This document shows, piece after piece, positions 1 to 4,596 of a stretch of 5,782 nt of DNA (its first letter is position 1; every line of letters starts with the position of its first letter). The DNA lies in assembly GCA_030670015.1 (NCBI GenBank), contig DAOVCM010000067.1, forward strand, positions 1 to 5,782, written 5' to 3'. The notes under the pieces were generated by a model, which was given only the letters and a program-made list of their open reading frames with translations, did no database searches and had not been told where the DNA came from. The stretch comes from Candidatus Bathyarchaeota archaeon. GTDB taxonomy: Archaea; Thermoproteota; Bathyarchaeia; TCS64. A program made the position numbers and the translations under genes.

Positions 1-30
1 ATTTTAGACTTGATCTCCCTACTTATGGCG

Positions 31-459
31 TTACCCTCTTTTTCTCAGGAGGGTGCTGAAGGACGTGAGTGATGCGATGGAGACCGCTCTGATGATGTCT
101 CTCTCAGATACTATGCCGAGTAGTGTGGCGTCATCCATAACGACGAGTCGGCTGATATAATTCTCCCTCATCTTCCTCATAGCCTTTAATATGCTAGTTT
201 CCTTGGGAATCGTTATGAGGGGGGTGGACATGATCTCCCTTATCTTTGTCTCACATGGATCCCTGCACGGGGAAACAATTCGCTCAATCATGTCTCGCTC
301 AGTGACTATTCCGAGTGGCTGACCGCTCTCTGTGATAACGATACTTCCTATCTGTCTATCCGTCATCAGTATTGCCGCATCTTTGACGCAAACATCTCCG
401 TCCAAAGTAACCGCAGGGCTGCTCATGATATCAGCAACAACGGATGGTAACTTCTCCAA
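31..459 (-). CDS. CBS-domain pair protein
   Basis: A small cytosolic protein of 142 residues made almost entirely of two CBS domains, roughly residues 8-62 and 73-128. Each ends in the family's typical signature (GIVTERDM and GIVSERDI) and begins with an IMSSP/IMSTP segment. CBS pairs (Bateman modules) usually bind adenosyl nucleotides such as AMP, ATP or SAM and act as energy or ligand sensors; the ligand here cannot be read from the sequence. No catalytic or DNA-binding domain is attached, so it presumably works on a partner protein. I start it at TTG 459 because a purine-rich SD run lies just upstream and the gene then begins 10 nt after the preceding stop. An in-frame TTG at 507 would add 16 residues and overlap the upstream gene by 38 bp, with no SD. 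It is the second gene of an operon with the RAM protein. Family call is secure; start codon is probable. Confidence 0.9.
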   Translation of the reverse strand: MEKLPSVVADIMSSPAVTLDGDVCVKDAAILMTDRQIGSIVITESGQPLGIVTERDMIERIVSPCRDPCETKIREIMSTPLITIPKETSILKAMRKMRENYISRLVVMDDATLLGIVSERDIIRAVSIASLTSFSTLLRKRG

Positions 460-461
460 AG

Positions 462-471
462 CCCCTCCCTC
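462..471 (-). promoter_or_regulatory. Shine-Dalgarno site deciding the CBS-gene start
   Basis: Read on the minus strand this is GAGGGAGGGG, 2 nt before TTG 459 (4 nt from the GGAGG core). It overlaps the TGA stop of the upstream RAM gene, so the two genes are probably translationally coupled. No comparable site precedes the alternative TTG at 507. Confidence 0.6.
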
Positions 472-724
472 AACTCTCTTCCATAAAGGATTTAGGCTTG
501 GCCTCAAGGAGGGTCGTTGTAGCTATTACGCCGTCCGTTGTCCTCAGCTTGTTAAAGATGAAGTTATCTAGATCATCTATTGAGTTCGATTCGACTTTCA
601 TAATTAGGTCATATTCGCCATAAGTAAGGATGACATCTTTAACCTCTGTGAACGTTTTCACCTTCTTATATACATCTTTATCTTTTGCTGGTAGAACTCG
701 CGCCAGGGTGTAGCTGGTGATCAT
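470..724 (-). CDS. Stand-alone Lrp/AsnC ligand-binding (RAM) domain protein
   Basis: An 84-residue protein consisting only of the regulator-of-amino-acid-metabolism (RAM) domain found at the C terminus of Lrp/AsnC regulators; the helix-turn-helix is absent. The alternating beta-alpha-beta-beta-alpha-beta pattern covers residues 3-74, with the conserved YGEYDLIMKV turn at about 35-44 and the GVIATTTLL last strand at 65-73. In the family this domain oligomerises and binds amino acids or similar effectors between subunits. Without a DNA-binding part it may modulate a full-length Lrp protein (one is encoded at 1424-1870) or act as a free small-molecule sensor. The ATG at 724 fits the usual length of such proteins; no convincing SD precedes it, although a TATA-like TTTTTAAAC lies about 55 nt upstream. 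Its stop is followed at once by the SD and start of the CBS gene, indicating one operon. Domain call is strong; the role is inference. Confidence 0.88.
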   Translation of the reverse strand: MITSYTLARVLPAKDKDVYKKVKTFTEVKDVILTYGEYDLIMKVESNSIDDLDNFIFNKLRTTDGVIATTTLLEAKPKSFMEES

Positions 725-776
725 CTCGATGTTATTTACATGTCCCTATCTTAAATCATTGTTGCTGATAAAAAGA

Positions 777-787
777 AGTTTAAAAAG
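777..787 (-). promoter_or_regulatory. Probable TATA box for the RAM-CBS operon
   Basis: On the minus strand the stretch reads CCTTTTTAAAC-like, a BRE/TATA-type element about 55-60 nt before ATG 724. An archaeal start site some 25 nt downstream would leave a leader of about 30 nt. It overlaps the pyrimidine run proposed as the terminator of the gene upstream. Confidence 0.4.
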
Positions 788-819
788 GGAGAGGAAGAGG
801 CTAAGCACTGATTGTGCTT
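781..819 (-). terminator. Hairpin plus pyrimidine run after the 90-residue gene
   Basis: A perfect 6-bp inverted repeat, AAGCAC / GTGCTT with a 5-nt loop (803-819), starts 2 nt after the stop at 822. On the minus strand it is followed by a pyrimidine-only stretch ending in CCCTTTTT. Archaeal termination depends mainly on T-rich tracts, and the hairpin may aid it. The tract is only five T long, so the call is moderate. Confidence 0.45.
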
Positions 820-821
820 TA

Positions 822-1094
822 TTAAATATTTCTAAGGGTTGTAACGACCTCTTGGAGGCCCAGCTCTTCTAAAGTCGAATGCGTCGCTTCAGCGTCCACC
901 ATGACAGCCGCCTCAAGCAGTGTTTTGATCCCAGTCGGCGATGCCAGCTGATCTTGACGCCAGAGATAGATTATCTTCTTCGCTAAATCGGCTGGAACGG
1001 CGTTCTTGTCCTTAGTTCCCAATACAAGGTTAATTAACTTCTTAGAGAGATTCCCATACAATGAAGTAGGGATACCTTCTACAATATTCTCCAT
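822..1094 (-). CDS. Hypothetical 90-residue helical protein
   Basis: I do not recognise this protein. It has 90 residues, no cysteines, no signal peptide and no membrane segment. The sequence looks mostly alpha-helical: helices at about 15-26, 34-48, 54-67 and 71-88, with a charged TKDKNAVPADLAKK loop-helix and a central IIYLWRQDQLASPTG segment whose tryptophan and SPTG turn look like fixed positions. It is mildly acidic and probably cytosolic. Composition and the dense run of amphipathic helices support real coding, as does a good promoter. The ATG at 1094 follows TATA-like DNA by only 15-30 nt, so the message may be leaderless; GTGAG 5 nt upstream is at best a weak SD. It is transcribed alone, with a hairpin and T-tract after its stop and a large inverted repeat at its promoter, so it appears to be regulated. 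A small protein-binding adaptor is possible but unproven. Confidence 0.75.
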   Translation of the reverse strand: MENIVEGIPTSLYGNLSKKLINLVLGTKDKNAVPADLAKKIIYLWRQDQLASPTGIKTLLEAAVMVDAEATHSTLEELGLQEVVTTLRNI

Positions 1095-1112
1095 TTTTAC
1101 TCACTGAAATTA

Positions 1113-1139
1113 TATACTATATACCTTGTATATAGGATA
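1113..1139. promoter_or_regulatory. Inverted-repeat operator overlapping the promoter of the 90-residue gene
   Basis: CTATATAC (1117-1124) and GTATATAG (1128-1135) form a perfect 8-bp inverted repeat around a 3-nt spacer. After one mismatch the symmetry continues three more pairs outward. The repeat lies 23-41 nt before ATG 1094, where the TATA box is expected, and the TATA-like TATATAG/TATATAA on the minus strand partly lies within it. A dimeric regulator bound here would block TBP/TFB. AT-rich DNA yields such symmetry by chance more easily than balanced DNA, which lowers confidence. Confidence 0.5.
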
Positions 1140-1380
1140 AATCATATGAGAAATATAACTTTCCCACATAAAAACTATAAAATTCCTAAATTATTCTTTT
1201 AAAAATTGAAGAAAAAATAATGAAAAAAAAAACTATTGTCTATTTCTTTTAATATCAATGATTAAATATGTATATATTAATCAGTTCTTGTTAAAAAACT
1301 ATGATCCCAAAAATATCTTAATTTTTACTATGTTTTTCTTTATGTCTATTGTAGAATTCTTTAATGAAATATGAGAAAGT

Positions 1381-1395
1381 GAAAAAGATTTAAAG
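1381..1395 (+). promoter_or_regulatory. BRE/TATA promoter of the Lrp gene
   Basis: A purine-rich GAAAAAG (BRE-like) is followed directly by ATTTAAAG (TATA-like), centred about 32 nt before ATG 1424. Transcription would start near 1417-1419, giving a very short leader. Confidence 0.6.
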
Positions 1396-1414
1396 GGAAT
1401 CCCAAATATATTAT

Positions 1415-1419
1415 GTGAT
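1415..1419 (+). promoter_or_regulatory. Short SD-like GTGAT choosing ATG 1424
   Basis: GTGAT matches the archaeal anti-SD core and sits 4 nt before ATG 1424. The same GTG could itself be read as an in-frame start adding three residues, but Lrp proteins normally begin right before the SLDILDMKI helix, so ATG 1424 is preferred. Confidence 0.4.
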
Positions 1420-1423
1420 AAGG

Positions 1424-1870
1424 ATGTCGCTCGATATCTTAGATATGAAAATTATCAAATTTCTTACAGATGATGCAAGAAGCACATATCGTGCAATTGC
1501 CGAAGATGCTGGAGTCAGCCAGGCAACAGTGAAGAACAGGATAGATCGCCTAATGGAGAAAGGTGTCATCAAAAAGTTCACAGTAATGCTTGATTATCAC
1601 AAGTTAGGTCGGGCTATAAAGTCCTTCATCGGATTAAAAGTTCAGCCAGCGAAGATGCAGTCCATCGTCAAACATATGAAGGAACATCCTGATGTCTTCG
1701 TACTCTATCGGACGAGTGGGGACGTGGATCTTCTGTTTGAGGTCATTTTCGAGAAGATGGAAGACCTTAACACCTTTCTAGAGACTGAGCTGGCTCTAGA
1801 GGGTATCCTGGGTACCGTCGTAACAATAGTCATTGGTCCATACAAGCGCTGCCCTTGGACAGGTCTCTAG
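1424..1870 (+). CDS. Lrp/AsnC family transcriptional regulator
   Basis: A full-length, 148-residue Lrp/AsnC (feast/famine) regulator. The N-terminal winged helix-turn-helix begins with the family's usual LDILDMKIIKFL helix; the AIAEDAGVSQATVKNRIDRLMEKGVI segment (24-49) gives the positioning and recognition helices and the start of the wing. The RAM ligand-binding domain covers about 66-140 and contains the conserved TSGDVDLLFEV turn (97-107). Members bind DNA as dimers or octamers and respond to amino acids or related metabolites; which ligand or targets cannot be told here. Its promoter lies just upstream and autoregulation is common in the family. The C terminus runs a little past the domain, ending in RCPWTGL. 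Its stop TAG shares the palindrome CTAG with the stop of the convergent gene. It could partner with the stand-alone RAM protein encoded at 470-724. Confidence 0.95.
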   Translation: MSLDILDMKIIKFLTDDARSTYRAIAEDAGVSQATVKNRIDRLMEKGVIKKFTVMLDYHKLGRAIKSFIGLKVQPAKMQSIVKHMKEHPDVFVLYRTSGDVDLLFEVIFEKMEDLNTFLETELALEGILGTVVTIVIGPYKRCPWTGL

Positions 1871-2403
1871 CGCCAAGTATCTAGTTTTGATTTGCCGGCT
1901 ATGAAAACTGTAAGCCCCTCTACATTGGTATGATGTTCCTCCAGCTCCACCTTGAACATAGTCTCAAGATAGCCGCGAAGATAGGCGGAAGGAACGGCGG
2001 AGTGCTCAACCTTGATCTCGTTACTTACCTTGGAGAAGACTCCCCACCCTAGATTCTCCAGTTCCTTTAATACAATCAACCAGTTGCTCTGCTTCGTTAG
2101 ATTGATATCCCTGAACTCAGGCTTTAGCACCTTCCGTTTCAATGCTGTCAATTGACCAGCGCGGTATGTCTCGAACTCTGTCAGAAGCTCGAAGACGTCG
2201 AGGAGCATGCCCCTATCCATGAGGATAATCCTGTTGTTACCTATCCGATAGACATCAGGTAGCCAATCATGCATAGAAAGCTTCTTGAATAGAATTAGAG
2301 CTTTTTTAACAGCAGCTTCTTTATTTTTTATGAATCTTGTCCTCTCAAGAAATTCCAGATAATTATATGTATCATCATCCATTTCAACCATGAAGCTTTT
2401 CAT
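1867..2403 (-). CDS. Ribbon-helix-helix-like protein with unknown C-terminal domain
   Basis: A 178-residue protein with no firm family assignment. Residues 1-42 look like a ribbon-helix-helix DNA-binding fold: a short strand (KSFMVEMD), helix A (about 10-22) and helix B (27-42, beginning NKEAAVKKAL), as in CopG/Arc-type repressors. A linker helix follows, then a segment at about 100-170 with a GWGVFSKV turn, an EIKVEHSA strand, a LRGYLETMF helix and a final LTVFIAG strand. The order strand-helix-strand after a GWG turn reminds me of ligand-binding alpha/beta domains such as V4R, but this is only a resemblance. I read it as a ligand-responsive repressor (inference). ATG 2403 places the first strand correctly; no SD is seen. 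The last codon overlaps the end of the Lrp gene by 4 bp, tail to tail. Its promoter contains the 12-bp element shared with the gene upstream. Confidence 0.75.
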   Translation of the reverse strand: MKSFMVEMDDDTYNYLEFLERTRFIKNKEAAVKKALILFKKLSMHDWLPDVYRIGNNRIILMDRGMLLDVFELLTEFETYRAGQLTALKRKVLKPEFRDINLTKQSNWLIVLKELENLGWGVFSKVSNEIKVEHSAVPSAYLRGYLETMFKVELEEHHTNVEGLTVFIAGKSKLDTWR

Positions 2404-2433
2404 GCGAACTCTATAATATGGTGTGTCTACACT

Positions 2434-2469
2434 GAAAAAAGATTCCTATTCACTAGATTCCCTTTTTTC
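2434..2469 (-). terminator. A-tract/T-tract inverted repeat after the membrane-protein gene
   Basis: GAAAAAAG (2434-2441) and CTTTTTTC (2462-2469) form an 8-bp inverted repeat with a 20-nt loop, 27 nt after the stop of the minus-strand gene ending at 2496. On that strand it ends in AATCTTTTTTC, a T-tract able to stop archaeal polymerase. The same DNA is part of the promoter for the gene starting at 2403, so it may serve both ends. Confidence 0.35.
2437..2448 (-). repeat. 12-bp promoter repeat, copy 1
   Basis: TAGGAATCTTTT on the minus strand, 34-45 nt before ATG 2403. An identical copy lies at 2752-2763, in the corresponding place before ATG 2729. It may be a shared regulator site or a shared BRE/TATA arrangement. 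Confidence 0.5.
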
Positions 2470-2495
2470 TGTAGAACCCTTGTTTTTAAGACGAC

Positions 2496-2729
2496 TTATG
2501 ACTCTATTAACTTATTCATCCTCTTGGATATCCACCAAACTAGAATGATGTGCTGAACTATCAGAAAGAAGATGATCGGCAGAGCCACCATCATCTTTCC
2601 AGGTGCTTTCAATATAATCAGTGGTATTGCGACGATCATGCCCATAACAGGTATTAGGAGAATAGCAAGAATGATCCTGCGATTCTTCTTTAGGCTGTCC
2701 TTGAAGCTAGGGGTCTCGCTCATCTTCAT
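2496..2729 (-). CDS. Small membrane protein with two transmembrane helices
   Basis: A 77-residue integral membrane protein that I cannot assign to a family. After a charged N terminus (SLKKNRR at 12-18) come two hydrophobic helices, about 19-40 and 47-67, separated by a short APGK turn, and a basic C-terminal tail (SKRMNK). By the positive-inside rule both ends face the cytoplasm, making a helical hairpin. There are no cysteines and no polar residues pointing to catalysis inside the helices; the second helix ends in a histidine-tryptophan-rich stretch (QHIILVWW). The first ATG (2729) follows GGAG by 4 nt; the ATG two codons later (2723) has the same site at 10 nt and is an equally good start. 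It has its own TATA-like elements and the 12-bp promoter repeat, so it is probably transcribed alone. Small structural subunit or membrane anchor are possible roles; none is shown. Confidence 0.75.
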   Translation of the reverse strand: MKMSETPSFKDSLKKNRRIILAILLIPVMGMIVAIPLIILKAPGKMMVALPIIFFLIVQHIILVWWISKRMNKLIES

Positions 2730-2734
2730 TTTTC

Positions 2735-2772
2735 TCCGATATAGTATAAATAAAAGATTCCTAAATAAAAAG
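2735..2772 (-). promoter_or_regulatory. Promoter and SD of the two-helix membrane protein
   Basis: The minus strand reads ACTTTTTATTTAGG (about 2760-2773), then the shared repeat TAGGAATCTTTT, then ATTTATACTATA, then GGAG (2735-2738) before ATG 2729. The upstream T-rich element would place the start site near 2740, keeping the SD in the message; the downstream ATTTATA would give a leaderless message starting near the second ATG. Confidence 0.4.
2752..2763 (-). repeat. 12-bp promoter repeat, copy 2
   Basis: TAGGAATCTTTT on the minus strand, 23-34 nt before ATG 2729, identical to the copy at 2437-2448. The flanking bases differ apart from being AT-rich. Confidence 0.5.
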
Positions 2773-2793
2773 TAGGTTCCCAGTACAATGAAT

Positions 2794-3216
2794 TTATTCG
2801 TCCTTTTTGACCACTCTTACCGACTTGGGATAGACATTGATTATCATCCTGTCAGGATAGTTGGTGCCTCTAGGGAACCAGAAGCGTCTATTCTGGACGG
2901 GATGCCAGTGGAGGTACCGCCACTTCCACTTTTCGGAGGTCACACCTTCGTCCTCGAACTCCGCTCGCCCTTCAATCTCGTAGTATTCCCCCTCTTTCGA
3001 GCTGGGGAAAGTAAGAAGTCCTTTTGGATTCTCTTTAATATCCTCAACTTTCCGAGTGTCCCGATAAGTGGGGAACCACATCATACTGTATGGATCCTCG
3101 TTGAAGTTGGTCATCGGTCGGCTTCTCTCCTCGCCATCCCTGAGGGTGGTTAGGTATACAATCCTCGCCTGTTTGAAATCCTCAAACATGCCTTCAATCA
3201 CGTTCTTTACATTCAT
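2794..3216 (-). CDS. PPOX-like FMN-binding split-barrel protein
   Basis: A 140-residue protein of the pyridoxamine 5'-phosphate oxidase-like split-barrel superfamily, closest in look to the general-stress-protein-26 type. Seen in order: an N-terminal helix (about 4-15), the strand RIVYLTTLRDGEERSRPM (18-35) whose SRPM is the usual flavin-phosphate-contacting segment, SMMWFPTYRDTRKVEDIKENP (44-64) matching the family's WF-x-T-x-x-x-S/T-RK-V-x-x-I-x-x-NP pattern, a strand YYEIEGRAEF (78-87) and a C-terminal VYPKSVRVV strand. Members dimerise and bind FMN, haem or F420; most small ones are oxidoreductases of unknown substrate, acting in the cytosol. The aromatic-rich stretch WKWRYLHWHPVQNRRFWFP (97-115) likely lines the cofactor or substrate site. 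Cofactor choice cannot be settled by eye. The ATG at 3216 lies 17-24 nt after a TATA-like TTTATACTT, suggesting a leaderless message; no SD is seen. Confidence 0.88.
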   Translation of the reverse strand: MNVKNVIEGMFEDFKQARIVYLTTLRDGEERSRPMTNFNEDPYSMMWFPTYRDTRKVEDIKENPKGLLTFPSSKEGEYYEIEGRAEFEDEGVTSEKWKWRYLHWHPVQNRRFWFPRGTNYPDRMIINVYPKSVRVVKKDE

Positions 3217-3230
3217 CTATTCCACTATCT

Positions 3231-3240
3231 AAGTATAAAC
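3231..3240. promoter_or_regulatory. TATA-like element in the divergent 81-bp gap
   Basis: AAGTATAAAC on the plus strand, GTTTATACTT on the minus. On the minus strand it lies just before ATG 3216 at near-leaderless distance. On the plus strand it could drive the zinc-finger gene with a leader of about 35 nt. It is the only clear TATA candidate in the gap, so the two genes may share it. Confidence 0.4.
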
Positions 3241-3271
3241 ATAGTCTTACGTTGAAACCCAAACAGTTTTC

Positions 3272-3284
3272 TCTTCTGAGAAGA
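3272..3284. repeat. 13-bp palindrome before the zinc-finger gene
   Basis: TCTTCTGAGAAGA is symmetric about the central G, 14 nt before ATG 3298. It would lie in the 5' leader or at the start site of the zinc-finger gene, where an operator or small hairpin could act. No match to a known site is claimed. Confidence 0.3.
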
Positions 3285-3297
3285 AATATCTGCTGCA

Positions 3298-3474
3298 ATG
3301 TCCGAGAAAACATGTGTTGTCTGTGGAAAGGTCCTGAAACCGGAGGAGATCAAGTTAAACGAACGTCGACTACGGTCAAGCATGAGAAGGCCCAGGTATC
3401 TTTGTAGGGATTGCCGGCAGAGGGAATATAGTCACTACGTTAAATCGATACAAGAATTAATTAAGAAAAAATAG
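3298..3474 (+). CDS. Small four-cysteine zinc-finger protein
   Basis: A 58-residue protein read from ATG 3298 to TAG 3474. It has two CxxC knuckles, CVVC at 6-9 and CRDC at 36-39, 26 residues apart, which together can bind one zinc ion in a zinc-ribbon-like or treble-clef fold. The loop between them is strongly basic (NERRLRSSMRRPRY, 21-34), and a basic C-terminal helix follows (about 43-58, ending IKKK). Small basic zinc-finger proteins like this are common in archaea and usually bind nucleic acids or ribosomal or transcription complexes; the target here is unknown. No SD is apparent. A TATA-like element lies about 60 nt upstream in the gap shared with the divergent PPOX-like gene. It ends 57 bp before the end of the convergent TFB gene. 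Paired, well-spaced cysteines make it a real gene despite its size. Confidence 0.75.
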   Translation: MSEKTCVVCGKVLKPEEIKLNERRLRSSMRRPRYLCRDCRQREYSHYVKSIQELIKKK

Positions 3475-3531
3475 CTTTTGGACTCTCTAAAGTCTATAGG
3501 AGCTTTCAATCGAGGACAAAGATTGCTAGGT

Positions 3532-4473
3532 CTATGCTGTTGTAGGTACCTCGCTGACAACCGGTAATGTATCCTGTAAGGTCATCTCTAACCCCCTCAA
3601 CCTGTTCCTTAGGGTAACCTCGGTCGTGCCGGCCGCAGCGGCCACATCCTTCTGGATCCTCTTGTCATCGTTATCCATGCAGGCCATGTAGAGTGCTGCA
3701 GCTGCTATGCCTCTTGGATCCTTTCCCGATAGACCCTGCTTTTTCCTTGCTTTTCTCAGTATTTCTATGGCTTGTTGCTCCGTATTCTGCCTAACTTGAA
3801 GCTTAGAAGCTATACCGGATACGAACTTCATTGGATCGTCAATAGGCATCTTCAGCTTAAGTTCCCGTAATAGTAGCCTATAAGATCGGGCTACCTCGGA
3901 GTGCTCACGGGTACTAGCCTTAGAGACATTTTTCAGGGGGCGTGGTATCCTGTGGAGACGGCATGCAGCGTAAATACTGGCTGCCACAAAAGCGTCGATA
4001 GATCGTCCCCGGATCAGGTCATGCTTCAGTGCCTTCCGATATAAGAGGGCTGCATGCTCCTTAACCGCCTTTGGGATGTGAAGGATCACAGAGAGTCTGT
4101 CAAGCTCGGCCATAGCAATGCTTAGATTGCGCCCCCAAGTATCGTCCAGCTTGGAGCGGGTGTCGTACCTCTTGAGCTTGTTCATCCGATTCCTTGTGTC
4201 CGGGTTTAACCGGTTCCCCCGGGCGTCTCGGTTCCCGCTGAAGCCTGTTGTTAGTCCCATATCATATAGGGTATATGATCTTGCGGAGCCCACCCTGGGC
4301 CTAGTAGCCTTCTCGGCGCTTGTGAAGGCCCTCCACTCAGGACCCGTGTCCACAATTACCTCCGAGATCACTAGGCCACACTCGCTGCATACTTCCTCCC
4401 CAGCCTCTGGGTCTAGGATGATGTTTGTGCTCCTGCATCGAGAGCACCCTATAGTATTTTGTTTATGCATCAT
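3532..4473 (-). CDS. tfb: Transcription initiation factor B (TFB)
   Basis: The archaeal general transcription factor equivalent to eukaryotic TFIIB, 313 residues, the usual length. It binds the TBP-TATA complex and BRE DNA and recruits RNA polymerase. The N-terminal zinc ribbon has cysteines at 10, 13, 29 and 32 (CSRC, CSEC) and is followed by the conserved GPEWRAF (44-50) and the B-reader/linker region ending YDMGLTT (70-76). Two cyclin-fold repeats follow, about 113-208 and 214-305. The first holds SIDAFVAASIYAACR (158-172), and the second GIAAAALYMAC and the helix-turn-helix QKDVAAAAGTTEVTLRNR (274-291) that contacts BRE. I start it at ATG 4473 because a strong SD lies 9 nt upstream; an in-frame TTG at 4518 would add 15 residues rarely seen in the family and has no SD. 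Many archaea carry several TFB copies, so this may be one of a set. Confidence 0.97.
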   Translation of the reverse strand: MMHKQNTIGCSRCRSTNIILDPEAGEEVCSECGLVISEVIVDTGPEWRAFTSAEKATRPRVGSARSYTLYDMGLTTGFSGNRDARGNRLNPDTRNRMNKLKRYDTRSKLDDTWGRNLSIAMAELDRLSVILHIPKAVKEHAALLYRKALKHDLIRGRSIDAFVAASIYAACRLHRIPRPLKNVSKASTREHSEVARSYRLLLRELKLKMPIDDPMKFVSGIASKLQVRQNTEQQAIEILRKARKKQGLSGKDPRGIAAAALYMACMDNDDKRIQKDVAAAAGTTEVTLRNRLRGLEMTLQDTLPVVSEVPTTA

Positions 4474-4480
4474 TTTTTCT

Positions 4481-4489
4481 TCCCTCCCC
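4481..4489 (-). promoter_or_regulatory. Strong SD deciding the TFB start
   Basis: GGGGAGGGA on the minus strand, with GGAGG 9 nt before ATG 4473 and 12 nt before the adjacent ATG 4470. It rules against the upstream TTG at 4518 as the main start. Confidence 0.7.
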
Positions 4490-4523
4490 GGACTGTGTTC
4501 CGGGTTTGTATGGTTCAAAACGG

Positions 4524-4580
4524 AACGTATATGGATATTTTACCCATTCGTAAATTATATATACTACTCTTTCTTATAAA
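4524..4580. promoter_or_regulatory. Divergent TFB / PadR-like promoter region
   Basis: The 123 bp between the two starts holds several TATA-like elements. For the plus strand these are TTATATATAC (4555-4564) and CTTATAAATG (4572-4581). For the minus strand they are CATATACG (about 4525-4532) and AAAATATCC (about 4534-4542), some 55-65 nt before ATG 4473. With so little space, the two genes cannot be bound by polymerase quite independently. Confidence 0.5.
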
Positions 4581-4596
4581 TGTTTCGGGGAACAGT

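Larger units (their letters stand above)
1095..1414. other. AT-rich divergent intergenic region
   Basis: About 320 bp between two divergent genes, strongly AT-rich and rich in A and T tracts. Apart from the inverted repeat near its left end and the promoter near its right end, I find no RNA gene, no long repeat and no open reading frame beyond about ten codons. An 8-bp palindrome AGAATTCT at 1353-1360, about 65 nt before the Lrp gene, could be an operator half but is weak. Room for a small RNA exists but nothing specific supports one. Confidence 0.6.

Noticed and set aside
1..30. Possible start of another gene or a terminator after the CBS gene
   Set aside because: Only 30 bp are visible; they contain no hairpin, T-tract or start codon with an SD that can be judged.
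460..507. N-terminal extension of the CBS protein from an in-frame TTG at 507
   Set aside because: It overlaps the RAM gene by 38 bp, lacks an SD, and the extra residues are not part of the CBS fold; a strong SD favours TTG 459.
1220..1252. Ten-codon frame beginning with a poly-lysine run in the AT-rich gap
   Set aside because: Too short, composed of A and T tracts, with no ribosome site.
2788..3153. Plus-strand open frame of 121 codons
   Set aside because: Antisense to the well-supported PPOX-like gene, with no recognisable domain; it arises from codon bias of the real gene.
3475..3531. Possible terminator hairpin between the convergent zinc-finger and TFB genes
   Set aside because: Only a 4-5 bp imperfect stem and a run of four T are present, too weak to call.
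4118..4458. Plus-strand open frame opposite TFB
   Set aside because: Antisense to conserved TFB domains; the product shows no family pattern.
4474..4518. 15-residue extension of TFB from an in-frame TTG at 4518
   Set aside because: No SD precedes it, whereas GGGGAGGGA precedes ATG 4473, and the extension falls outside the conserved zinc-ribbon start.
4459..4596. Upstream extension of the PadR-like protein starting at 4459
   Set aside because: It runs through the promoter region and the TFB start on the other strand, is hydrophobic and unlike the family, and the TATA-like elements lie inside it.
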